A stretch of 12,247 nucleotides of DNA from Alphaproteobacteria bacterium (GTDB lineage Bacteria; Pseudomonadota; Alphaproteobacteria; UBA11222), in the NCBI GenBank assembly GCA_003454415.1, contig DMKG01000182.1, forward strand, positions 7,083 to 19,329, in the 5' to 3' direction. Below, piece by piece: positions 1 through 6,174 of the stretch (position 1 is its first letter; each line of letters begins with the position of its first letter). The notes under the pieces are model-generated. The model saw only the letters and a program-made list of their open reading frames with translations, was not told where the DNA came from and did not search any database. A program made the translations under genes and the position numbers.

Positions 1-1065
1 AAATACGCTTTCGAAACACGGAAGAAGATCGTCGCCAGCCCGGAAGGGTGGAGCACGGACAACTGGCGCGGCTTTGCGGAACTCGGCCTTCTGGGTATTC
101 CGTTTACGGAAGAATATGGCGGCATGGGCGGCGGCGCGGTCGAAACCATGATCATCATGGAGGAGTTCGGCAAGGGATTGGTGGTGGAGCCTTATCTGCA
201 AACGGTGGTGCTGTGCGGCGGGCTGATCGACAGGCTTGGAACGGAGGCGCAGAAGAAGGAGCTGCTGCCGAAAATCGCGTCAGGCGAGCTTGTTCTCGCC
301 CTGGCCTATGCCGAACCTCAGGGGCGTTTCAACCTGGCGGATCTAACCTGCCGGGCGCAGAAGTCCGGTGATGGCTACGTTCTCACGGGCAATAAGGCGG
401 TAGTCATGGCTGCGCCCTGGGCGGATAAATTGCTGGTGACGGCGCGCACCTCCCATGGACAGCGCGACCGGGATGGGGTTTCGCTGTTCATCGTGGACAG
501 GAACGCGAAAGGACTGGACTGCCGCGATTATCCAACACTGGATGGCGGGCGCGCCTCTGAGATCAGTTTTGACAATGTCAAAATTCAGACAGACGCCCTG
601 CTCGGGCAGGAGGGCAAGACGCTGGCCGCCATCGAGGAGGCGGCGGACCGGGCGATTGCGGCGCTTAGCGCCGAGGCGGTGGGCTGCATGCGGGTGCTGA
701 CCCATGCAACGGTCGAATATTGCAAGACCCGCAAGCAGTTCGGCCAGCCGATCGGTAATTTTCAGGTCTTGCAGCACCGGATGGCGGACATGTTCATCGA
801 ATGCGAGCAATCGCTTTCCATCACCTATATGGTGAATCTGAAACTGGAGGAAAGCGCGCAGGAGCGCGCCAGGGCGGCGTCGGCGGCCAAGGTGCAGATC
901 GGCAAATCCGGGCGTTTCGTCGGTCAGCAGGCGGTGCAGCTGCATGGCGGCATGGGCATGACGGATGAGCTGAATATCGGTCATTATTTCAAGCGGCTGA
1001 CCATGATCGACGCGCAATTCGGCAATGTGGATTTTCATCTGAAACGGTTTGCGGCCGCCCATTAA
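1..1065 (+). CDS. Acyl-CoA dehydrogenase family protein, 5'-truncated by window edge (pimeloyl-CoA dehydrogenase small-subunit-like)
   Basis: An FAD-dependent acyl-CoA dehydrogenase that would oxidise an acyl-CoA to its 2,3-enoyl-CoA in the cytoplasm. Frame 1 is open from base 1; the 354 visible residues lack only a short N-terminal part of a roughly 380-residue family. Visible parts are the end of the N-terminal helical domain (LGIPFTEEYGG near residues 33-43), the middle beta domain (ALAYAEPQGRF, then LTGNKAVV), and the C-terminal helical domain with TRKQFGQPIGNFQVLQHRMA and QLHGGMGMTDELNIGHYFKR. That last motif recalls small subunits of two-subunit dehydrogenases such as PimD, from memory. 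Where canonical enzymes carry the catalytic Glu (YEGT), this one reads QFGN, so the base may differ or be supplied by a partner. The gene probably shares a transcript with cobD, 27 bp downstream. The family is secure; the substrate is not. Confidence 0.9.
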   Translation, partial: KYAFETRKKIVASPEGWSTDNWRGFAELGLLGIPFTEEYGGMGGGAVETMIIMEEFGKGLVVEPYLQTVVLCGGLIDRLGTEAQKKELLPKIASGELVLALAYAEPQGRFNLADLTCRAQKSGDGYVLTGNKAVVMAAPWADKLLVTARTSHGQRDRDGVSLFIVDRNAKGLDCRDYPTLDGGRASEISFDNVKIQTDALLGQEGKTLAAIEEAADRAIAALSAEAVGCMRVLTHATVEYCKTRKQFGQPIGNFQVLQHRMADMFIECEQSLSITYMVNLKLEESAQERARAASAAKVQIGKSGRFVGQQAVQLHGGMGMTDELNIGHYFKRLTMIDAQFGNVDFHLKRFAAAH

Positions 1066-1072
1066 GTCTGTG

Positions 1073-1089
1073 GGCTCTCACGAGGAGCC
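1073..1089 (+). promoter_or_regulatory. Hairpin enclosing the cobD ribosome binding site
   Basis: GGCTC (1073-1077) can pair with GAGCC (1085-1089) around a 7-base loop. The cobD Shine-Dalgarno GAGGAG (1082-1087) lies partly in this stem, 5 bases before the GTG start at 1093. A ribosome terminating at the upstream stop (1063-1065) would sit next to the stem and could open it, so translational coupling is possible. The pairing is seen; the function is inferred. Confidence 0.35.
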
Positions 1090-1092
1090 GGT

Positions 1093-2004
1093 GTGAACAC
1101 GGCGTTGCCCGCTTTGGCCGCCGTGCTGCTGGACTGGTTGTTCGGTGAACCCAGGCGGTTTCATCCCCTGGTGGGATTTGGCCGGCTGGCGGCCGTTACC
1201 GAGCGCCGATTCTTCCGGGACTCGGATACGAATCCATTCATCCGGCGCATACAGGGAATGTTCGCGTTGACGATTCTGCTGGCGCCCTTTACCGCCATGG
1301 CCGCGTTCATTTCAGGCCTTCCCTATGCGGGCCCGATTTTCGGCGCTCTTGTGCTTTATTCTGCTCTGGGTCACAGAAGTCTGCATGACCACGCCCGGCC
1401 CGTTGCGGCGGCTCTGCGCGCAGGGGATGAAGACGGCGCCCGGCGTCTGGTCAGCCGCATGGTCAGCCGCGATTCTGCGGCGCTGGATATACCAGCCGCC
1501 GCCGTCGAATCCGTGCTGGAAAATGGCAATGATGGCGTGTTCGGGGCGCTGTTCTGGTTTGCGGTGGCGGGTGCGCCAGGCGCGGTCTTATACCGGCTGG
1601 CCAATACGCTTGACGCCATGTGGGGTTACCGTAACGAAAGATATCTTCATTTTGGCTGGGCCGCGGCGCGGTTCGATGATCTCATCAATTATATTCCGGC
1701 GCGGCTGACGGCGGCGAGCTATGCCCTGCTCGGCAGGACGGGTCAGGCGTTTTCATGCTGGCGCAGACAGGCGCCGCACTGGAACAGCCCCAATGCCGGA
1801 CCGGTGATGGCGGCGGGCGCTGGCGCGCTCGGCGTATCTATCGGAGGGCCGGCGCGCTACGAAGGGGAGTGGCATGACCGCCCGGTATTGGGCCTGGGGC
1901 CTGCCCCGGTCACAGAAGACATAGAGCGGTCTCTCGCCCTGGTGCGGAGATGCGTATATTTGTGGCTTGGCGTTTTTCTGGCGGGAGGGATGTTCCTTGC
2001 TTGA
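1093..2004 (+). CDS. cobD: Adenosylcobinamide-phosphate synthase CobD/CbiB
   Basis: An integral inner-membrane enzyme of cobalamin biosynthesis that joins (R)-1-amino-2-propanol (or its phosphate) to adenosylcobyric acid, giving adenosylcobinamide (phosphate). At 303 residues it has normal family length. Family motifs are [19 protein letters not shown] (13-31), [10 protein letters not shown] (139-148), [16 protein letters not shown] (169-184), [15 protein letters not shown] (193-207) and [17 protein letters not shown] (232-248). Hydrophobic segments fall near 1-16, 56-92, 147-168 and 285-303. The GTG start at 1093 is set by GAGGAG five bases upstream. It overlaps cobC by 8 bp, and the two supply successive parts of the aminopropanol arm. 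The name cobD follows Pseudomonas/alphaproteobacterial usage; the same protein is cbiB in Salmonella, where cobD means the threonine-phosphate decarboxylase. No cobalamin riboswitch precedes it. Confidence 0.95.
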   Translation: MNTALPALAAVLLDWLFGEPRRFHPLVGFGRLAAVTERRFFRDSDTNPFIRRIQGMFALTILLAPFTAMAAFISGLPYAGPIFGALVLYSALGHRSLHDHARPVAAALRAGDEDGARRLVSRMVSRDSAALDIPAAAVESVLENGNDGVFGALFWFAVAGAPGAVLYRLANTLDAMWGYRNERYLHFGWAAARFDDLINYIPARLTAASYALLGRTGQAFSCWRRQAPHWNSPNAGPVMAAGAGALGVSIGGPARYEGEWHDRPVLGLGPAPVTEDIERSLALVRRCVYLWLGVFLAGGMFLA

Positions 2005-2983
2005 GCATGGCGGCCGGTTAAGGGACGCTGCGGCGCGCTATGGCATACCTCTGGCCGGCTGGCTTGATCTTTCCACTGGCGTCAATCCCGAGGGCTGGAA
2101 AGCGGGAGCGGCGCCCGAATCCGTGTGGCGGCGGCTGCCCGAGGAAAATGACGGTCTGGAAGAAGCGGCCCATGCTTATTATGGTACGCAACAGCTCCTG
2201 CCCGCGGCGGGTTCGCAGGCAATCCTTCAGGCATTGCCATTCTTGCGGGCGCCCAGCAGGGTTGGCGTCATTCACCCAGGATATTCCGAGCATGCCCATG
2301 CCTGGCGACGGGCGGGCCACCGGGTCAGTCTGATCGGTCCGGAGGCGATGCCGGACGCCGCCGCCGTGTCGGAAGTGCTGGTGGTATCCAATCCCAACAA
2401 TCCAACAGGAACGCGCTTTTCGCCTGAACAGCTTCTTGGGTGGTGCGCCTCCCTTTCCAGGCGTGGCGGCTGGCTGGTGGTGGACGAAGCCTTCATTGAC
2501 GCCACCCCCGGGGACAGCCTAGCGCCTTTCTGCCCACGGTCGGGCCTGATCATTCTGCGTTCGCTTGGGAAGTTTTTTGGCCTTGCTGGCGCGCGGGTGG
2601 GCTTTGTCATGGCGGAACCATTACTGCTGGAACAGTTGCGCGGGATACTCGGCCCCTGGAGTGTGAGCGGCCCCTCGCGCTGGGTTGCGGCGGAGGCGCT
2701 CAAAGCGCAGAAATGGCAGGATGGCGCGCGAAAACGCCTGGTCAGCGGGGCGGCGCGTTTACATTCCCTGCTTAGCGGACATGACCTTTCGCCTGCTGGC
2801 GGGTGCGCTTTGTTCCAATGGGTGCGCATCTCTCACGCGAATGAGGTGTACGAAAAGCTGGCGAGGCAGGGAATTCTGACGCGACTGTTCCATGATCCGT
2901 CCAGCCTGCGTTTCGGCCTGCCAGGTCATGAGGCGGAGTGGGAGCGGCTGAAAAGCGCGCTTATGGCTGATCCTGTTGTCTGA
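1997..2983 (+). CDS. cobC: Threonine-phosphate decarboxylase CobC (PLP-dependent, aminotransferase fold)
   Basis: Decarboxylates L-threonine O-3-phosphate to (R)-1-amino-2-propanol phosphate, the linker that CobD attaches to cobyric acid. It is a fold-type I PLP enzyme of 328 residues. Visible motifs are [15 protein letters not shown] at the N-terminus, [10 protein letters not shown] (22-31), SNPNNPTG (131-138), VVDEAF (161-166), the Schiff-base lysine K192 in [15 protein letters not shown], and SLRFGLPG (303-310), whose Arg should bind the carboxylate or phosphate. I chose the TTG at 1997 because GGGAGGGA lies 7 bases upstream (1983-1990) and the protein then begins at the conserved LEHGG block. 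An in-frame TTG at 1967 would add ten unconserved residues. The 8-bp overlap with cobD suggests translational coupling. The cob pair ends here; the next gene is a tRNA. Confidence 0.93.
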   Translation: MLEHGGRLRDAAARYGIPLAGWLDLSTGVNPEGWKAGAAPESVWRRLPEENDGLEEAAHAYYGTQQLLPAAGSQAILQALPFLRAPSRVGVIHPGYSEHAHAWRRAGHRVSLIGPEAMPDAAAVSEVLVVSNPNNPTGTRFSPEQLLGWCASLSRRGGWLVVDEAFIDATPGDSLAPFCPRSGLIILRSLGKFFGLAGARVGFVMAEPLLLEQLRGILGPWSVSGPSRWVAAEALKAQKWQDGARKRLVSGAARLHSLLSGHDLSPAGGCALFQWVRISHANEVYEKLARQGILTRLFHDPSSLRFGLPGHEAEWERLKSALMADPVV

Positions 2984-3013
2984 TTGCCAGACCCCGCCAT
3001 GGGCGCACAGCCC

Positions 3014-3037
3014 TGGCTATCAGACGCCAGATAGCCA
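3014..3037 (+). other. Perfect 8-bp stem hairpin downstream of cobC
   Basis: TGGCTATC (3014-3021) and GATAGCCA (3030-3037) form a perfect stem around an 8-base loop, 31 bases after the cobC stop. The bases after it are not T-rich, so it may stabilise or process the mRNA 3' end rather than act as a classical intrinsic terminator. Confidence 0.45.
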
Positions 3038-3042
3038 TAGGT

Positions 3043-3072
3043 GGTTCTATTGAGGGGGAGGTTCTATTGAGG
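3043..3072 (+). repeat. 13-bp perfect tandem direct repeat, 17-bp period
   Basis: GGTTCTATTGAGG occurs at 3043-3055 and again at 3060-3072, separated by GGGA (3056-3059). It lies between the cobC 3' end and tRNA-Glu. There are only two copies. Origin by slippage duplication is the simplest reading; a paired protein-binding site is possible. Confidence 0.85.
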
Positions 3073-3103
3073 CCCTTGATCATGAGGGGCGGCCTTGTTA
3101 TTT
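3070..3103 (+). terminator. Possible intrinsic terminator of the cob operon
   Basis: AGGCC (3070-3074) can pair with GGCCT (3091-3095), extended inward by CTT (3075-3077) with GAG (3084-3086) and leaving a 4-base bulge. TGTTATTT follows (3096-3103). The stem is imperfect and the tail is interrupted by a G and an A. It overlaps the putative tRNA promoter. Confidence 0.35.
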
Positions 3104-3104
3104 A
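3076..3104 (+). promoter_or_regulatory. Candidate promoter for tRNA-Glu
   Basis: TTGATC (3076-3081) and TATTTA (3099-3104) are 17 bases apart, and a start near 3112 would lie about 20 bases before the mature tRNA 5' end. The -35 box is good for alphaproteobacteria and the -10 box is weak. This is by-eye matching only. Confidence 0.27.
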
Positions 3105-3131
3105 CACAGAACCGGTCTCATGGTCGCCAAA

Positions 3132-3207
3132 GTCCCCTTCGTCTAGTGGCCTAGGACACCGCCCTCTCACGGCGGTAACAGGGGTTCGAGTCCCCTAGGG
3201 GACGCCA
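3132..3207 (+). tRNA. tRNA-Glu (anticodon CTC)
   Basis: A full cloverleaf can be drawn. The acceptor stem GTCCCCT (3132-3138) pairs with AGGGGAC (3197-3203), with discriminator G at 3204 and an encoded CCA at 3205-3207. The anticodon stem CCGCC (3159-3163)/GGCGG (3171-3175) encloses a loop with T33 and anticodon CTC (3166-3168), which reads GAG codons. The T-arm AGGGG (3180-3184)/CCCCT (3192-3196) encloses TTCGAGT. The length is 76 including CCA. It is transcribed towards rpoH, whose coding end is 28 bases away. Confidence 0.97.
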
Positions 3208-3217
3208 GCTTCGGCTG
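3206..3217 (+). other. TTCG-tetraloop hairpin at the tRNA 3' end
   Basis: CAGC (3206-3209), TTCG loop (3210-3213) and GCTG (3214-3217) give a C(UUCG)G tetraloop, among the most stable RNA hairpins. The 5' arm uses the last two bases of the encoded CCA. It may serve as a 3' processing or termination signal, but no T-tract follows. Confidence 0.45.
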
Positions 3218-3234
3218 TGGAAAATCCGTCCTGT

Positions 3235-4137
3235 CTAACTGCGTGAGGACCTGGCGGCTTCCCTGGCGGCGCGGCGCATGGCGCGCTGCAATTTCTCGAA
3301 AGCCCGCACTTCGATCTGGCGCACTCTTTCTCTGCTGATATTGTAGGTCTGGCTCAGTTCCTCAAGCGTGGCGGGCTCATCGCGCAGCCGCCGCGCCGTC
3401 AGTATGTCTTTTTCGCGGGGGGCGAGTTCCTTCATGGCTTCTTCCAGTAAAGCGTAGCGGAGATTATACTCCTCGCTTTCCCCCAGCAGGGTTTCCTGAT
3501 CAGGATTTTCATCCACCAGCCAATCCTGCCATTCGCCATCGGCATCCATGCGCAAGGGCGCATTCAGGGAGTTGTCCTGCCCGGTCAGCCGCTGATTCAT
3601 GCTGGTGACGTCCTGCTCCGACACACTCAGTTTGTCGGCGATCAGCCTGACCTGTTCGGAGGTCATATCCCCGTCATCCAGCGCCTGAATCTGGTTTTTC
3701 ACCCGTCGCAAATTGAAGAACAGCTTTTTTTGCGCCGCAGTCGTGCCGATTTTCACCAGACTCCAGGATCGCAGAATATATTCCTGGATGGCCGCGCGTA
3801 TCCACCACATGGCATAGGTTGAAAGGCGGAAGCCTTTTTCCGGCTCGAACCGCTTGACCGCCTGCATCAGGCCGATGTTACCTTCCGAAATCACCTCGCC
3901 GATGGGCAGCCCGTAACCCCGGTATCCCATGGCCATTTTAGCGACCAGGCGCAAATGGCTGGTCACCATCCTGTGGGCGGCATCCGTATCGCCATGTTCG
4001 CGCCAGCGTTTGGCCAGCATGTATTCTTCGTCGGGATCCAGAACGGGAAAACGGCGGATTTCCTGAAGATAACGCGCCAGTCCGCCATCCGGCGTCAGTA
4101 CCGGGAGGCTGTTATTCTGGTTGACGTTTTTGGTCAT
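3235..4137 (-). CDS. rpoH: RNA polymerase heat-shock sigma factor RpoH (sigma-32)
   Basis: A sigma-70 family alternative factor that directs RNA polymerase to heat-shock promoters (chaperones, ATP-dependent proteases). At 300 residues it has normal length. An N-terminal region 1.2-type helix (LARYLQEIRRFPVLDPDEEYMLA, 20-42) precedes region 2 (about 52-121, with GNIGLMQAVKRFEPEKGFRLSTYAMWWIRAAIQEYI). The RpoH-specific box QKKLFFNLR (136-144) separates it from region 1 sigma factors such as RpoD. Region 4 (about 225-284) holds the helix-turn-helix LEELSQTYNISRERVRQIE. ATG 4137 is supported by AGGGGAAGAG just upstream. It lies 294 bp downstream of rluD on the same strand. The long leader suggests its own promoter and post-transcriptional control. 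Many alphaproteobacteria carry several rpoH paralogues; which one this is cannot be judged here. Confidence 0.97.
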   Translation of the reverse strand: MTKNVNQNNSLPVLTPDGGLARYLQEIRRFPVLDPDEEYMLAKRWREHGDTDAAHRMVTSHLRLVAKMAMGYRGYGLPIGEVISEGNIGLMQAVKRFEPEKGFRLSTYAMWWIRAAIQEYILRSWSLVKIGTTAAQKKLFFNLRRVKNQIQALDDGDMTSEQVRLIADKLSVSEQDVTSMNQRLTGQDNSLNAPLRMDADGEWQDWLVDENPDQETLLGESEEYNLRYALLEEAMKELAPREKDILTARRLRDEPATLEELSQTYNISRERVRQIEVRAFEKLQRAMRRAAREAARSSRS

Positions 4138-4212
4138 CTCTTCCCCTGCAAACCTTCATTTTCTAATGTCTTCTTTGAATATTCGCTCTGGCCAGGTTTT
4201 GGTTACGGCTTC

Positions 4213-4229
4213 GACGGCTGTTTGCCGTC
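4213..4229 (-). promoter_or_regulatory. Hairpin in the rpoH 5' leader
   Basis: On the minus strand GACGGC, AAACA, GCCGTC form a perfect 6-bp stem with a 5-base loop, about 75 bases before the rpoH start. Just 5' of it is an AGGAGG (minus strand, near 4227-4232) with no start codon at usable spacing. The rpoH Shine-Dalgarno (CAGGG) could also pair with CCCTG near 4252-4256. The pairings are seen; a temperature-sensing or translational role is a guess. Confidence 0.35.
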
Positions 4230-4384
4230 CTCCTGAACGAACGCTGGAACCACAGGGCTCCCATAAGTGTATAAGTCTATTGCTGTTTTAACCGTGACAT
4301 TACCGTGAAAATTCACCCGTTATGTTGATAAAGACGCCAGGTCCATCGGAGCGGCGCCCCTATATTCCGATACTGTAAATAATG

Positions 4385-4414
4385 ATTATATAATGATTGT
4401 TCAGAATTCTTTAA
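4385..4414 (-). promoter_or_regulatory. Candidate rpoH promoter in the rluD-rpoH gap
   Basis: On the minus strand TTAAAG (4414-4409) is followed after 18 bases by a perfect TATAAT (4390-4385). Transcription would start near 4378 and give a leader of about 240 bases. The 4376-4440 stretch is AT-rich against its surroundings. No sigma-32-type or sigma-54 box was recognised. Confidence 0.4.
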
Positions 4415-4431
4415 GTGTTCTAATCTGCCAT

Positions 4432-5424
4432 TCAAATTTGTCCTAATAATGGCAGTAACCGGGAAATTTCCTCCGGCAGAGGACTTTCGAAATACATTTC
4501 TTCGTTTCTGACCGGGTGGATGAAGCCGAGGATGGCCGCATGCAGCGCCTGGCGGCCCAGGCCGCCTATGACCTTGCGGAGTTCATGGGGGAGGAGTTTT
4601 TCCCTTCCCGCAGGGTTTCCGCCATAAACCGGATCCCCGATGACCGGGTTTCCCTGATGCGCCAGATGCACGCGGATCTGATGAGTGCGTCCCGTTTCCA
4701 GCCGGCAGCGTACGAGGCTGACAGCCGGACGCAGTGGATTTCCAAAGCTTTGCAGGGTCTCATAATTAGTGATGGCCTGCTTGCCCCCATTGGGCCGGAC
4801 AGCCATTTTCTGCCGGTTTGAAGGGCTGCGTCCGATCTGGCTGACCAGACGCCCTTTGGCGGGTTTGGGCGCCCCCCATACCAGCGCCAGATAGCTGCGC
4901 GTAACGCTGTGTTCAGCAAACTGAGCCGCCAGAATTTCATGGGCGCGCCCTGTCTTGGCGGCGACCAGCAGGCCGCTGGTGAGTTTGTCAAGGCGGTGCA
5001 CGATTCCGGGCCGTTTCACGCCGCCGATCCCTGAAAGAGAAGCGCCGCAATGGGCGAGAAGGGCGTGAACCAGTGTGCCTTGCCAGTTCCCTGCACCAGG
5101 ATGCACGACAAGCCCGGCCGGCTTGTCAATGACGATCAAATCCTCATCTTCGTATATAATGTTCAGGGGTATGTTTTCCGGCCGTATGACCGCATCCACA
5201 GGGGCGGGGATGCAGATATGGAATCTTTCCCCAGATTTGACCCTGTAGGAAGCCTCGTCTATCTTTCGCCCATCCAACGAGATCTGACCGTCAGCCAAAA
5301 GCGATTGAATGCGCGCGCGGCTGAGATCTGCTATTTTTTCACTCAGCCATTTGTCCAGACGCGCCCCCCCCTCCGCATCGCCGACGGTAAGGCTGATCAG
5401 GGTTTCTTCAACAGGATGATTCAT
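4432..5424 (-). CDS. rluD: Ribosomal large subunit pseudouridine synthase RluD
   Basis: Isomerises uridines in helix 69 of 23S rRNA (E. coli 1911, 1915, 1917) to pseudouridine during 50S maturation. At 330 residues it has normal length. An N-terminal S4 RNA-binding domain (about 20-70, RLDKWLSEK then SRARIQSLLADGQISLDG) is followed by the RluA-type catalytic domain. The signature HRLDKLTSGLLVAAKT (143-158) contains the catalytic Asp146. The family blocks LETGRTHQIRVHLAHQGNPV (242-261), DPVYGG (264-269) and RQALHA (291-296) follow. ATG 5424 is the only workable start: a TAG stop lies eight codons upstream with no start between, and the next candidate falls inside the S4 domain. Its Shine-Dalgarno is weak. 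Codons 18-21 contain a run of eight G. It diverges from the 5423 gene with start codons sharing two bases, so any promoter must lie in that gene's coding sequence. Confidence 0.95.
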   Translation of the reverse strand: MNHPVEETLISLTVGDAEGGARLDKWLSEKIADLSRARIQSLLADGQISLDGRKIDEASYRVKSGERFHICIPAPVDAVIRPENIPLNIIYEDEDLIVIDKPAGLVVHPGAGNWQGTLVHALLAHCGASLSGIGGVKRPGIVHRLDKLTSGLLVAAKTGRAHEILAAQFAEHSVTRSYLALVWGAPKPAKGRLVSQIGRSPSNRQKMAVRPNGGKQAITNYETLQSFGNPLRPAVSLVRCRLETGRTHQIRVHLAHQGNPVIGDPVYGGNPAGREKLLPHELRKVIGGLGRQALHAAILGFIHPVRNEEMYFESPLPEEISRLLPLLGQI

Positions 5425-5743
5425 GCCGCAAGATTTGGTGCAAAACTACCGCGGACTCAAGGCTGCTGTGATCATTATGGGAGTCTTGCTTGTACTGGGC
5501 TCTATCGCGCTGGTGGTGGGGCTGGTAAGACAAACCGCCCGGATCAATGAAAGTGTTACGCAAAAATCCCTGCAGAATATCGTTCTACCCCTGGAGCTGA
5601 GTGGTAAAATTACACAGTTTCAGATAGATGGCGGCAGATTGATGTTATTGACCGAAGAGATGGACAGGCAGAAGCTGATCTTGCTTGATCTGACGAGTGG
5701 CGAAATCCTTATGCAGATCGAACCAAAGACGGCCAAGCCATGA
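5423..5743 (+). CDS. Small single-pass membrane protein beside rluD (DUF6476-like)
   Basis: 106 residues of unknown function. A short polar N-terminus (MPQDLVQNYRGLK) leads into one transmembrane helix (about 14-36, AAVIIMGVLLVLGSIALVVGL) and a C-terminal domain of about 65 residues. That domain has beta-strand-like stretches (ITQFQIDGGRLMLLTEE, QKLILLDLTSGEILMQIE) resembling a propeller-blade or sensor-like repeat, probably periplasmic by the positive-inside rule (R and K at both ends leave this uncertain). It recalls the alphaproteobacterial DUF6476 proteins next to rluD, from memory. ATG 5423 has AGGATG at 5413-5418. TTG 5435 and GTG 5438 are alternatives with poorer binding sites. It overlaps the JAMM gene by ATGA (5740-5743), so the two are translationally coupled. 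The promoter must lie inside rluD. Confidence 0.75.
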   Translation: MPQDLVQNYRGLKAAVIIMGVLLVLGSIALVVGLVRQTARINESVTQKSLQNIVLPLELSGKITQFQIDGGRLMLLTEEMDRQKLILLDLTSGEILMQIEPKTAKP

Positions 5744-6174
5744 ACGTCCGGCTGCGCCTTCGTCAATCCGACCTGCAGCGGATGGAAGCGCACGCAAGGA
5801 CGGCCTTGCCGCGGGAGTGCTGCGGCGTGATCCTGGGGGAGAAAACGGATATGGAATGGCGCGCCTCCGGAATAGAGGAGAGCGCGAACCTTGCTCCGGT
5901 GACGTGTACGGATCGCTTTGAGGTCGACCCGGCTCTGCTGCTGCGATTGCAGAAGGCAAGCCGCGCAGGAGGACCACGAATGATTGGCGTGTATCACTCA
6001 CATCCCAATGGTCTGGCCGCCCCGTCACAGACCGATCTGGAATTATCCTGGCAAACCGGATTTCTCTGGCTGATTACGGCGATCGATGGGCGGGGTATGG
6101 AGACACGGGCCTTTCTGAGAGCAGAGACGGAATTTATTCCTGTAACCTTGCTGATGCAGGATGAAAGCGCATGA
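5740..6174 (+). CDS. JAMM/MPN+ family zinc metallopeptidase (M67, Mov34/PAD-1)
   Basis: A 144-residue single-domain prokaryotic JAMM protein. The complete metal site is visible: Glu26 in PRECCGVILG, His86 and His88 in VYHSHPNG, Ser96 and Asp99, matching E...HxH(x7)SxxD. The RFEVDP block (59-64) is also typical. Characterised relatives cleave isopeptide or C-terminal bonds of ubiquitin-like proteins: archaeal HvJAMM1 removes SAMPs and mycobacterial Mec+ trims the sulfur carrier CysO. No ThiS/MoaD-like protein or E1 enzyme is encoded here, so the substrate is unknown. No signal peptide is present, so it is cytoplasmic. It sits in the middle of a three-gene unit with 4-bp ATGA overlaps on both sides (5740-5743 and 6171-6174), so its dosage is tied to the membrane protein and the aldolase. 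Confidence 0.9.
   Translation: MNVRLRLRQSDLQRMEAHARTALPRECCGVILGEKTDMEWRASGIEESANLAPVTCTDRFEVDPALLLRLQKASRAGGPRMIGVYHSHPNGLAAPSQTDLELSWQTGFLWLITAIDGRGMETRAFLRAETEFIPVTLLMQDESA

Noticed and set aside
1066..1092. Cobalamin riboswitch upstream of cobD
   Set aside because: Only 27 bases lie between the dehydrogenase stop and cobD; no room for the aptamer and no B12-box-like sequence.
1967..1996. Longer cobC start at TTG 1967
   Set aside because: Adds ten residues not typical of CobC; the strong GGGAGGGA lies inside this extension and points to TTG 1997.
3043..3072. CRISPR array from the 13-bp repeats
   Set aside because: Two copies only, repeats too short, 4-base spacing, no cas genes.
3132..3207. 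tRNA-Glu as an integration site of a mobile element
   Set aside because: No integrase, no partial tRNA 3' copy found in the window, and housekeeping genes on both sides.
3955..4236. 93-codon plus-strand frame across the rpoH 5' end
   Set aside because: Antisense to rpoH codons and leader, with no family resemblance.
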